Shown: piece after piece, positions 34,562-41,468 of the stretch
Numbering within the stretch: the first letter of the stretch is position 1
Layout of the letters: every line of letters begins with the position of its first letter
Assembly: GCF_002086115.1 (NCBI RefSeq)
Contig: NZ_MVHJ01000019.1
Coordinates: forward strand, 28,594 to 92,593
DNA: 64,000 nt
Origin: Mycolicibacterium bacteremicum
GTDB taxonomy: Bacteria; Actinomycetota; Actinomycetes; Mycobacteriales; Mycobacteriaceae
Direction of reading: 5' to 3'
Made by a program: the position numbers and the translations under genes
The notes under the pieces: generated by a model
What the model saw: only the letters and a program-made list of their open reading frames with translations
What the model was told of the DNA's origin: nothing
The model's database searches: none

Positions 34562-34567
34562 AGCCTA
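34562..34567 (-). promoter_or_regulatory. -10 element TAGGCT nested in the rhodanese stop codon
   Basis: On the minus strand TAGGCT begins with the TAG stop of the rhodanese gene and lies 6 nt before the GTG of the DUF4328 gene. Confidence 0.45.
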
Positions 34568-34888
34568 CGACCCGGTGCTGACCGGACGGCCCGCCTGGAC
34601 CCAGGACAGCATGCCGCCCGCGACGTTGACCGGTTCGAAGCCGTTACGGGCCAGATACTGGGCCACCCGCTGCGAACGACCACCGGCGTGGCAGATCACG
34701 TACAGCGTCGCGTCGCGGTCGATCTCGTCGATGCGGGCGGGCACATCGCCCATCGGGATGTGCTGGGCGCCCGCGATGTGCCCGTTCTGCCACTCATCGT
34801 CCTCGCGCACATCGAGCAGCACGGCGTCCGCCCCGAACTCCGCCGGCAGCCGGCCGACCTCGATCTGCTGCACATCCCCGTCAGACAT
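34565..34888 (-). CDS. Rhodanese domain protein
   Basis: This is a single-domain rhodanese of 107 residues. The active-site loop is CHAGGRS with the catalytic Cys, in a segment reading YVICHAGGRSQRVAQYL. LLDVREDDEWQNGHIAGAQHIPMG is the typical CH2A-like motif. Such proteins transfer sulfur from thiosulfate or persulfides. The start is ATG at 34888 (MSDGDVQQIEV) or ATG at 34897; neither has a clear ribosome binding site. The gene upstream region holds DnaA-box-like repeats. Confidence 0.87.
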   Translation of the reverse strand: MSDGDVQQIEVGRLPAEFGADAVLLDVREDDEWQNGHIAGAQHIPMGDVPARIDEIDRDATLYVICHAGGRSQRVAQYLARNGFEPVNVAGGMLSWVQAGRPVSTGS

Positions 34889-34949
34889 ACCGACCATGCT
34901 GGCACGCCCCGCCGGGCGACGCACCGATTCCCCGGCAGCAATGTCCTTG

Positions 34950-35047
34950 CTATCCACAGTTTCCACAGGTTCATCCACAGGCTGGGGGTCGAATCGCTGG
35001 GGATGACCCCCGTTTCAACTGTGAATCCGGGTTCGGCCTGTGGATGA
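34950..35047. promoter_or_regulatory. Cluster of four DnaA-box-like 9-mers in the rhodanese-sodA gap
   Basis: CTATCCACA (34950-34958), GTTTCCACA (34959-34967), TCATCCACA (34971-34979) and, inverted, TGTGGATGA (35039-35047) differ from TTATCCACA at one or two positions. The first three are nearly head-to-tail. They lie in the region of about 400 nt without a recognised gene between the rhodanese start and the small membrane protein gene. Confidence 0.45.
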
Positions 35048-35224
35048 ATCGGGTTTTCACGGGCCCGGCGATCAACAAGCGACGCGCCGGACGAGCAAAA
35101 ATATTGATGAACTAAGTTTCGCAGACGGCAGTTACCCGCCGGTTCGAATCGGTCGGATTTGATTGCCGGCGGACCCCTGGACGGGGTGCCAGGGACCCGA
35201 TTTCGGCCTCGGGCAAACAGGGTC

Positions 35225-35230
35225 TATGAT
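35225..35230 (+). promoter_or_regulatory. -10 element TATGAT upstream of the small membrane protein gene
   Basis: TATGAT is a near-consensus -10. Transcription from about 35237 would read the leader peptide and the 51-residue protein and possibly sodA. The -35 region is not clear. Confidence 0.45.
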
Positions 35231-35275
35231 CGGCGTCACAACAGTCCGTGTGACAGATCTCACTGGGGGGACACA

Positions 35276-35302
35276 GTGATCGTGCAGGTCAGGAGCGCTT
35301 GA
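35276..35302 (+). CDS. Possible 8-residue leader peptide
   Basis: GTG-ATC-GTG-CAG-GTC-AGG-AGC-GCT-TGA encodes VIVQVRSA. GGGGGG lies 5 nt upstream, a good ribosome binding site. Its stop overlaps the ATG of the next small gene by one base (TGATG), which suggests coupled translation. It is too short to judge by similarity. Confidence 0.3.
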   Translation: MIVQVRSA

Positions 35303-35457
35303 TGGCAGCACACCCGCTTGGGCAAGGGTCGGCCGTGCCGCCGTCCGATTGGCAGTCGTCCCATCACTACACCAACAACCAGGTTGTTGCCCTCATCCGC
35401 GCGACCGTCATCGCGCTGATCCTCATCGGCGTACTCGCCGCCATCGTCCTGTTCTGA
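35302..35457 (+). CDS. Small single-helix membrane protein (51 residues)
   Basis: This short gene encodes a 51-residue protein. A hydrophilic N-terminus (MAAHPLGQGSAVPPSDWQSSHHYTNNQ) precedes one C-terminal membrane helix (LIRATVIALILIGVLAAIVLF) that ends the protein. The ATG has AGGAG 7 nt upstream, and codon use looks like that of neighbouring genes (G/C at third positions). It lies 135 nt before sodA on the same strand. I do not know a characterised family. Tail-anchored topology with the N-terminus in the cytoplasm is likely. Confidence 0.6.
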   Translation: MAAHPLGQGSAVPPSDWQSSHHYTNNQVVALIRATVIALILIGVLAAIVLF

Positions 35458-35591
35458 TCGCTTCCCGGTCCACGGTCGCGGAGCCGCTCCTTGCGGTGCG
35501 CGCGGGGATGGAGCAAGGTTGACCTCGAGCTTGTTGTCGAGATTGCCGACGCCGAACTCCTCCGTGATCCCCATGACTAGGAAGGAACCCA

Positions 35592-36215
35592 GTGGCTGAA
35601 TACACACTGCCAGACCTCGATTACGACTATGGCGCCCTGGAACCCCACATCTCCGGCCAGATCAACGAACTGCACCACAGCAAGCACCACGCCACCTACG
35701 TCAAGGGCGTGAACGACGCGGTGGCCAAGCTCGAGGAAGCCCGCGCCAACGACGACCAGTCCGCCATCTTCCTGAACGAGAAGAACCTCGCCTTCCACCT
35801 CGGCGGACACGTCAACCACAGCATCTGGTGGAAGAACCTGTCCCCCAATGGCGGTGACAAGCCCGAGGGCGACCTGGCCGCCGCGATCGACGACCAGTTC
35901 GGCAGCTTCGACAAGTTCCGTGCGCAGTTCACCGCCGCGGCCAACGGTCTGCAGGGCTCGGGCTGGGCGGTGCTGGGCTACGACAGCCTGGGCCAGCGCC
36001 TGCTGACCTTCCAGCTCTACGACCAGCAGGCCAACGTCCCGCTGGGCATCATCCCGCTGCTGCAGGTCGACATGTGGGAGCACGCCTTCTACCTGCAGTA
36101 CAAGAACGTCAAGGCCGATTACGTGAAGGCGTTCTGGAACGTCGTCAACTGGGCCGACGTTCAGGACCGCTACGCCAAGGCCACCGCGCAGACCGGCGGC
36201 CTTATCTTCGGCTAG
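35592..36215 (+). CDS. sodA: Superoxide dismutase SodA, predicted Mn type
   Basis: SodA disproportionates superoxide. The protein has 207 residues of the Fe/Mn family. Metal ligands are His in ELHHSKHHATYV and GGHVNHSIWW, then Asp and His in DMWEHAFYLQYKN. At position 145 the residue is Gln (YDQQAN), where the M. tuberculosis iron enzyme has His. Published work on that site links Gln to Mn preference, so this is predicted to be a manganese enzyme. There is no signal peptide, though SodA is exported by SecA2 in mycobacteria. The GTG has AGGAAGG upstream, and a strong terminator follows. Confidence 0.96.
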   Translation: MAEYTLPDLDYDYGALEPHISGQINELHHSKHHATYVKGVNDAVAKLEEARANDDQSAIFLNEKNLAFHLGGHVNHSIWWKNLSPNGGDKPEGDLAAAIDDQFGSFDKFRAQFTAAANGLQGSGWAVLGYDSLGQRLLTFQLYDQQANVPLGIIPLLQVDMWEHAFYLQYKNVKADYVKAFWNVVNWADVQDRYAKATAQTGGLIFG

Positions 36216-36232
36216 ACCGGCGAGCTCTTCGG

Positions 36233-36262
36233 AAGCCCCGCGTGCATCGGCACGCGGGGCTT
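36233..36262 (+). terminator. Terminator after sodA
   Basis: A perfect 13-bp stem (AAGCCCCGCGTGC and its complement) with the tetraloop ATCG lies 17 nt after the sodA stop and is followed by T residues. Confidence 0.85.
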
Positions 36263-36379
36263 TCCGCATTCTGCTGGCACTCGGTTCCTCTTGCGTGCTA
36301 ATGCGTCACTGCCGCATCCTGTGTCACAGCGACCCACAGCAGTGTCGGAGCAGCAGGCGTGCGACTGTCGGGAGGCCAG

Positions 36380-36913
36380 ATGGACACCGGTTCCGGTAGA
36401 GCAGTGGAGATCGCCCCGTTCCATTCCCGGGGAACCCTGAAGGGCTTCGTGGTGTCGGGCCGGTGGCCGGACTCGACCAAGGAGTGGGCGCAACTGCTCA
36501 TCGTCGCCGTACGGGTCGCCTCATTGCCCGGACTGCTCTCCACCACAACCATTTTCGGAGTCCGCGAGGAACTTCCCGAGCAGCCCGAGCCGGGCACCGT
36601 GGGGCTGGTGCTGGCCGAGGGCCCGGTGGTCGGCGAGTCCGCCGTCCCGCCGGGATTCTTCGCCGACCACCAGCCGCCGGCGCTGCTCATGCTGCATCCG
36701 CCATCGGAGACCACACCGTCGCTGCCGGAGTGCGCCGGCGCCGCCTCGGGTTGCGTCCTGCTCCCCGGCATCCCACACCTGGGGCTGGAGCACCGCGCCG
36801 CCTGGGTCGAGGCCGAGGCCGACGGCACCATCACCTCGATGGTGAGCCGGGTCGGCGTCGATCCGATCAGCCACCCGGACACCGCCATCCTCGCGATGCT
36901 GCTCGCCGCCTAG
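36380..36913 (+). CDS. Conserved protein of unknown function (Rv3847 homologue)
   Basis: This is a 177-residue protein with no recognised domain, equal in length to the tuberculosis homologue. It has alternating hydrophobic strands (LLIVAVRVASLPGLLSTTTIFGV, TVGLVLAEGPVVGES) and the segment HLGLEHRAAWVEAEADG. No clear signal peptide is visible. I chose the ATG at 36380, preceded by GGGAGG 4 nt away, over a GTG at 36359. It lies between sodA and espR as in M. tuberculosis. Confidence 0.75.
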   Translation: MDTGSGRAVEIAPFHSRGTLKGFVVSGRWPDSTKEWAQLLIVAVRVASLPGLLSTTTIFGVREELPEQPEPGTVGLVLAEGPVVGESAVPPGFFADHQPPALLMLHPPSETTPSLPECAGAASGCVLLPGIPHLGLEHRAAWVEAEADGTITSMVSRVGVDPISHPDTAILAMLLAA

Positions 36914-36916
36914 CGC

Positions 36917-36951
36917 CCGGCGTTCCCCCGCCGTTCCGCGGGGTGGGCCGG
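36917..36951 (+). terminator. Hairpin after the Rv3847 homologue
   Basis: A CCGGC/GCCGG outer stem encloses a CCCCGC/GCGGGG inner stem with a 6-nt loop, directly after the stop codon. There is no U-tract. Confidence 0.5.
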
Positions 36952-37386
36952 CAACCCCGTCGGTAACGGTTCGGCCACATTCGCGCGGACCGGATGCGCG
37001 CGGACCAGCAATTATGTTGCAGAGCGAAGGGCTGGGCATGTCTACCGCTCCCCGACTTCGCCCGCGAGCTCAGCAAATCCCGTGCTGAACTTTGCTGTGT
37101 GACGTCTGCGCACAGTCGGCCAGCTATGGGGTCAGAGTGACTACATGACAAGATCAGGAGATCTGGGCAAAACAGCGTCAGCGTTATTTTCAGCTTCGCC
37201 AGCTCACCGGTCCGAGCCGGCAATATGAGGTTGACATGCAGCTACACCACCTCGCGTGCAGCCCGAAGTGGGGGTAGTGTTACTTTTCAGTGGTTTGCAC
37301 TTGGTTGTGGCGATATCTCTCGCTACGATGATCAGCAAATACGAAGCCAGCGCAGACCGCTCGTAAGCTATGTGGAGGAAAGTTAG
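36952..37386. promoter_or_regulatory. Long espR leader/promoter region with EspR-type motifs
   Basis: This gap holds no gene I can support and is more AT-rich than its flanks. TTTGCTG, which fits the published EspR motif TTTGC[T/C][G/A], occurs at 37091-37097. It also occurs on the other strand at 37071-37077 and 37333-37339. The first two form an inverted pair with centres 20 nt apart. A -10 candidate TAAGCT (37364-37369) lies 17 nt before the ATG, and GGAGG precedes the start. EspR binds its own promoter in M. tuberculosis. Confidence 0.5.
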
Positions 37387-37785
37387 ATGAGCAAGACGTT
37401 CGCCGCCCGACTGAACCGCCTCTTCGATACGGTTTACCCTCCCGGTCGGGGACCGCACACGTCGGCCGAGGTGATCGGTGCGCTGAAGGCCGAGGGTGTC
37501 ACGATGTCGGCGCCGTACCTGTCCCAGCTGCGCTCTGGCAACCGTACGAACCCGTCGGCGACCACCATGACTGCGCTGGCCAACTTCTTCCGGATCAAGC
37601 CGGCGTACTTCACCGACGACGAATACTACGAGAAGCTCGACAAGGAACTGACCTGGCTGGCCAACATGCGCGATGAGGGCGTGCGCCGCATCGCCGCCCG
37701 GACGGTCGGGCTGTCTGCCGAGTCCCAGCAGGACCTGGCCCAGAAGGTCGACGAGCTCCGTCGCCGGGAGAACCTCGACGGCTGA
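37387..37785 (+). CDS. espR: Nucleoid-associated regulator EspR
   Basis: This is a 132-residue HTH protein matching EspR (Rv3849), a global DNA-bridging regulator that controls espACD and many envelope genes in M. tuberculosis. The N-terminal XRE-like HTH spans about residues 7-60 (TSAEVIGALKAEGVTMSAPYLSQLRSGNRTNPSATTMTALANFF). The C-terminal helices (ELTWLANMRDEGVRRIAARTVGLS) form the dimer. GGAGG lies 8 nt before the ATG. A shared terminator separates it from the convergent membrane protein and ImmA-type module. The long leader carries likely self-binding sites. Confidence 0.95.
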   Translation: MSKTFAARLNRLFDTVYPPGRGPHTSAEVIGALKAEGVTMSAPYLSQLRSGNRTNPSATTMTALANFFRIKPAYFTDDEYYEKLDKELTWLANMRDEGVRRIAARTVGLSAESQQDLAQKVDELRRRENLDG

Positions 37786-37805
37786 TTCCTCCACGGATCA
37801 CCACC

Positions 37806-37841
37806 AAACGGTGCCGAGCGCGCAAGCGCGAGGCACCGTTT
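37806..37841. terminator. Bidirectional terminator between espR and the convergent module
   Basis: AAACGGTGCC (37806-37815) and GGCACCGTTT (37832-37841) form a 10-bp stem with an inner GCGC/GCGC pairing. It gives A/T runs on the proper side for both strands. Confidence 0.8.
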
Positions 37842-37847
37842 GTGCGT

Positions 37848-39005
37848 TCAGGGCTGTTGGACCAGCGCCCGGTACTGCTCGGCGATCGCCAGGATCCACT
37901 CCCGGTCGGAGAACGTGGCCGGCTGGCGCAGCCAGTTCAGCCCCGGGAACGCGGCATGCGCGTCCTCGCGGCCCTCGCCGCGGCCGTCGAAGATCCAGCC
38001 GGCGATGCCGCGCGCCTGTTCGTCCGCGGGCACCGGCGGGGAATCGAGGTCCGCGAGATCGCCGATCTCGGCGATGTTGAGACTCTGCTCGCTGTCGCGC
38101 AGGCCGGAGCCGGCGTCGACCCGGCGGCGGCGCAGTCCCTCGGCGGCAATGGCTTCCAGATACAACGAGTCCGAGATCAGCGACATCTGCTCGGCGACCC
38201 GGAACAGCAACGGCCCGCGCGGACGCACCCCGATACCCACATCGGGATGGCGCTCGTTGAGTTCGGCCAGCAGCGGCTGGATCGTGCGCATCTCGCGGCG
38301 GGCCCCGAACCAGTCCTCGATGCTGGGCAGCAGCGACCCGCCGGCGACCACCAGCATGGCGCAGCCCAGCAGGGTGGCTGCGGCGCCGACACCGAGCACA
38401 TCGGTGTTACCGACCGCCCGCAGCAGGAAGAAGGCGCTGGCCAACACCATCAGCACCATGCCGACGCTGAAGACGAACAGTGCCCGGCCGCGCCGGGTGC
38501 GGTTGGAATGACGCACACCCGCCCAGGCCACCAGGGTCAGCGCCAGCAGCACGTAGAGCATCGGCAGCAGCCAGGCCGAGGATCCGCCCGGGGCCAGGTG
38601 CCGACGCAGGTATTCCTCCGGCGCCATCTCCGGTTCCTGCTCGCGGCGGAAGAATCCCACCAGCGTGGCGGCCGCGATACCGGCGGCCACGACGTACTGC
38701 GCGATCGCGATCCGCCGGATCGTCGTCGGCTTGCGGTCCGAGGCCACCGTCGTGATCATCACGCAACTGCCCGCCGCACAGGCGATCAGGGCCACCTGGC
38801 TGAGCGCGACGGAGATGTTGGGCCAGCGCAACGCGGTGTCGATCAACAGCGTCAACGGCTGCCAATTCAACGCGGCGACGATGCCCAGGCTGCCCAGCGC
38901 GAGGATCATCGCCGTGCTCACCAGCGACTGCTTGTTGACCAGCGCCCAGCCGATGCGCAGGCCGGTCGCCAGTCCGAGCAGACCGGCGATCACCCAGACG
39001 GTCAA
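37848..39005 (-). CDS. Polytopic membrane protein, MAB_1171c-type putative transporter (DUF6545-like)
   Basis: This is a 385-residue protein. The first about 230 residues hold seven to eight membrane helices (VIAGLLGLATGLRIGWALV, VALSQVALIACAAGSCVMI, LLPMLYVLLALTLVAWAGV, ALFVFSVGMVLMVLASAFF, LLGCAMLVVAGGSLLP). The C-terminal about 150 residues are cytoplasmic (MRTIQPLLAELNERHPDVGIG, SLYLEAIAAEGLRRRR). This layout fits the MAB_1171c family of actinobacterial putative transporters, usually encoded with an ImmA/IrrE peptidase and often an XRE regulator. Its ATG overlaps the peptidase stop by 4 nt (ATGA), so the two are coupled. Activity is unknown. Confidence 0.72.
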   Translation of the reverse strand: MTVWVIAGLLGLATGLRIGWALVNKQSLVSTAMILALGSLGIVAALNWQPLTLLIDTALRWPNISVALSQVALIACAAGSCVMITTVASDRKPTTIRRIAIAQYVVAAGIAAATLVGFFRREQEPEMAPEEYLRRHLAPGGSSAWLLPMLYVLLALTLVAWAGVRHSNRTRRGRALFVFSVGMVLMVLASAFFLLRAVGNTDVLGVGAAATLLGCAMLVVAGGSLLPSIEDWFGARREMRTIQPLLAELNERHPDVGIGVRPRGPLLFRVAEQMSLISDSLYLEAIAAEGLRRRRVDAGSGLRDSEQSLNIAEIGDLADLDSPPVPADEQARGIAGWIFDGRGEGREDAHAAFPGLNWLRQPATFSDREWILAIAEQYRALVQQP

Positions 39006-39493
39006 CCAAACGCCTCTCCGAGGCGCACCTGCACGATCGATGATCGATCCGAGGGCAGCCTGCCGAGCCGGTAGATCAGCAGGGCGGCGAAGTCCTCGGC
39101 CTCCTGCTCGGCCTCCTCACCGGCCGGGCCCATGCAACCGGTCCGCTGGTTGAGCATGTACCCGATCAGATCCGAGGTGGCCAGCTCGGTCACCTCGCGG
39201 GCGGCCTCGACGACAGGGGTACCGGCATGACCGAGCACCAGGTGGCCCAGCTCGTGGGCCAGCGTGCGGTCCCAGGCCGGCAGACCCTTCTGGATCAGGA
39301 AGACATCGTGGTCGGCGTACTGGCGCCACTGGCCGCACACCCCGGACGGCAGGTCTGCCATCTTGATCTGGATCGGACGGCCCTGATCCTCGGCCACTGC
39401 CTCGACAAGACGCGGCAGCGAGACCTCCCCCTTGCGCGGGGCCAGGTCCAGCACGGAGCTCACGGCGCGGGTGACGCGACGACTGGCAGGCAT
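39002..39493 (-). CDS. ImmA/IrrE-type metallopeptidase
   Basis: This is a 163-residue protein with the zinc motif HELGHLVLGH (HExxH plus a third His) and the downstream acidic helix EEAEQEAEDFAALLIYRL, as in ImmA/IrrE peptidases. Such peptidases cut XRE-type repressors in ICEBs1 and Deinococcus. In actinobacteria they commonly pair with a multi-spanning membrane protein. GGGGG lies 5 nt before the ATG. The membrane protein gene overlaps its end by 4 nt, and the HTH regulator EspR is encoded nearby in convergent direction. I infer a sensing module, but the target is unknown. Confidence 0.82.
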   Translation of the reverse strand: MPASRRVTRAVSSVLDLAPRKGEVSLPRLVEAVAEDQGRPIQIKMADLPSGVCGQWRQYADHDVFLIQKGLPAWDRTLAHELGHLVLGHAGTPVVEAAREVTELATSDLIGYMLNQRTGCMGPAGEEAEQEAEDFAALLIYRLGRLPSDRSSIVQVRLGEAFG

Positions 39494-39556
39494 GATGTCC
39501 CCCTTTCCAACCTTTCCACTATGGCGCTGACGTTCGCTGCTCGCGAGGAAAACCGG

Positions 39557-40591
39557 TCAACTCACGAACCGCCCCGAACCCGTCGACCGGATCGTCAGGC
39601 CCGCACGGGCCTGTCGGTAGCCGATCAATCCCCCCACTCCGGTGAGCAGCATGATGCCGGTTGCTCCGGGCACCGCCATCGCGGCCACCGTCGACATCGG
39701 CGCAGTGCGTAGGTGTTCGCCGTAACCGGCCCGGTAAGACGCGGGCACCGCGTCGACGCTGCGTGGCGGCGCCGGGCGCTCGGCGGGTGGCGCGCCGCGC
39801 GTGGCCGGGGGTGCGGGGCGGGCGGCAACGGACCCGCCCGAGGCGCCGCCGCGGCCTGCACCGCCCGCACCGGGTGCGGCGGGCGGCAGGGCGGCCACCG
39901 GCAGCGGCGGCATCGGCATCGGCAGCGCGGCGGGTACGGCCGGCCCGGGCGCCGGCACCGATGGTCCGGGATTCGCGGCAGCCAAGGGGATTTCCGGAAC
40001 CGGACGGCCCGGCAGGTCAATGGCAGGAGGGACCGCCGGCCGCCCGGCCGGTGGCGCGGCGCCGCCGTCGTACCCGTCGCCGGTTCCCGATGATGGAAAG
40101 CCCCCGTCGGGCGGGCTCGGCCACCACCAGCCGCACTCGTCGTCGTCGGGATCTTTGGGATCCTTCGGATCGGCGGGCTCCCGGACGGCCTGATCCGCCG
40201 TGTCGCGGTCGTCCCCGGTCGCCTCGTCGGTGCCGTTCGGGTCCGCCGGTAATTCGCCCGCATCAGCCGCGGGCTCGCCGGGGGATGCCTCGCCCGGCTC
40301 CTGGGGAAGTTTGCTGTCACCGGTCTCGGGGTCGGTCTTCCCGGCCGGATCGGGGGTAACCGACAGCTGTCCACGCCGCCCGATCGGCGGGGCCGCGACC
40401 CGGGGACGGGGCAACCCGGCGCGGGTGGACACGGCGCCCTGCGGACGCGTTTCCGCACCGGCGTTCCGGTCCCCGGACGGCTCACTTTCGGTGTCCGGCT
40501 CGGCGAATGCGATTGCGCTGGAGGCGGTGCCGATCAGCAAGCCGGAGCACACGAGGCAGACAGCCGCGGCGACTCGCATGCGCGAACCCAC
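39557..40591 (-). CDS. Exported Pro/Ala/Gly-rich protein with C-terminal membrane helix
   Basis: This is a 344-residue protein of unknown function. A signal peptide is clear (VAAAVCLVCSGLLIGTASSAIAFAE). Most of the rest is low-complexity and acidic, then Pro/Ala/Gly-rich (residues 30-290). One hydrophobic helix near the end (AAMAVPGATGIMLLTGVGGLIGY) and a short basic tail suggest it is held in the membrane with most of the chain outside. The start is GTG at 40591 or ATG at 40579 (MRVAAAV). It is separated from the peptidase gene by 63 nt and may not belong to that module. Confidence 0.72.
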   Translation of the reverse strand: MGSRMRVAAAVCLVCSGLLIGTASSAIAFAEPDTESEPSGDRNAGAETRPQGAVSTRAGLPRPRVAAPPIGRRGQLSVTPDPAGKTDPETGDSKLPQEPGEASPGEPAADAGELPADPNGTDEATGDDRDTADQAVREPADPKDPKDPDDDECGWWWPSPPDGGFPSSGTGDGYDGGAAPPAGRPAVPPAIDLPGRPVPEIPLAAANPGPSVPAPGPAVPAALPMPMPPLPVAALPPAAPGAGGAGRGGASGGSVAARPAPPATRGAPPAERPAPPRSVDAVPASYRAGYGEHLRTAPMSTVAAMAVPGATGIMLLTGVGGLIGYRQARAGLTIRSTGSGRFVS

Positions 40592-40811
40592 GTCGTCACC
40601 ACCCCTTCAAGGCGTCACCGTGCAGATCAGCAGTCGTTTCGGCAATTGTCGCACACCCCGTGGATGCTGTTTGCTGCAGCGCGTAAACCAGCCGGCCCGC
40701 AGGGCGCCTGAGGGTGGTGGGCATGGTAGAGCGATAGGGTTGGCCGCAACGGCGGCATGTGCCCATGCCGTCCACCCACCACATCGACGATATGACCGGG
40801 AGGCGCCGCCG

Positions 40812-41468
40812 ATGGCCCTGTTCACGCGACGCAAGAGCCGTGCGACCCGGCGCGCCGAGGCCCGGGCGATCAAGGCGAAGGCCAAGCTGGAAGCCCGGCT
40901 CGCCGCCAAGAATGATGCCCGGCGCATCAAGGCCGATCGCAAGGCCGCGGCCCGCGCGGTGAAGGCTCAGCTCAAGGCCCAGCAGGACAGCGACCGGGCG
41001 GCGCTCAAGATCGCCGAGACCCAGCTGCGGGCTGTCCGCGAGGGCAAGCTGCTGTCCCCCATCAAGGTGCGCCGGGCGCTGACGGTGTCCCGGTTGCTGG
41101 CCCCGGTGCTGGTGCCGCTTGCCTATCGCGGTGCCATCGCCGCGCGCGGGCTGCTCGATCAGCGCCGCGCGGACCAGCTCGGGGTGCCGCTCAGTCAGGT
41201 CGGTCAGTTCTCCGGCCACGGCGCGGCGCTGTCGGCGCGCATCACCGGCGCCGAGCAGGCCGTTCGGCGGGTCGCCGAGAAGAACCCCAAGGACGCCGAG
41301 ACGCGCGCGTTCGTCACCGCGGTCGGCGACCGGCTGACCGATCTGGCCGCGGCCGTCACCGCCGCCGAGAACATGCCGTCGGCCCGCCGCCGCGCGGCGC
41401 ACACCGCCATCGGCGATCAGCTCGACGGTATCGACGCCGACATCCTGGCCCGGCTCGGCCTGCCGTGA
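40812..41468 (+). CDS. Conserved Lys/Arg-rich protein (Rv3850 homologue, DUF6474-like)
   Basis: This is a 218-residue protein, the same length as the tuberculosis homologue. The N-terminal 75 residues are a basic, Ala-rich coiled-coil-like helix (RRAEARAIKAKAKLEARLAAKNDARRIKADRKAAARAV). A helical domain with a short hydrophobic stretch (VSRLLAPVLVPLAYRGAIAARG) follows. Function is unknown; the basic helix could bind nucleic acid or polyphosphate. The ATG at 40812 has GGGAGG upstream. The copC start overlaps its stop (GTGA). Confidence 0.75.
   Translation: MALFTRRKSRATRRAEARAIKAKAKLEARLAAKNDARRIKADRKAAARAVKAQLKAQQDSDRAALKIAETQLRAVREGKLLSPIKVRRALTVSRLLAPVLVPLAYRGAIAARGLLDQRRADQLGVPLSQVGQFSGHGAALSARITGAEQAVRRVAEKNPKDAETRAFVTAVGDRLTDLAAAVTAAENMPSARRRAAHTAIGDQLDGIDADILARLGLP

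Noticed and set aside
36867..37223. 118-codon minus-strand frame before espR
   Set aside because: It overlaps the end of the Rv3847 homologue and the espR leader, has no features and lies across likely control sites.
40669..40675. TTTGCTG upstream of the Rv3850 homologue as an EspR site
   Set aside because: It is a single copy in GC-rich DNA without a partner.
40715..40782. Large imperfect inverted repeat (GTGGTGGG...CCCACCAC with GGCATGG/CCATGCC) before the Rv3850 homologue
   Set aside because: The two stems are out of register by about seven nucleotides and the loop is long; I cannot separate it from chance in GC-rich DNA.
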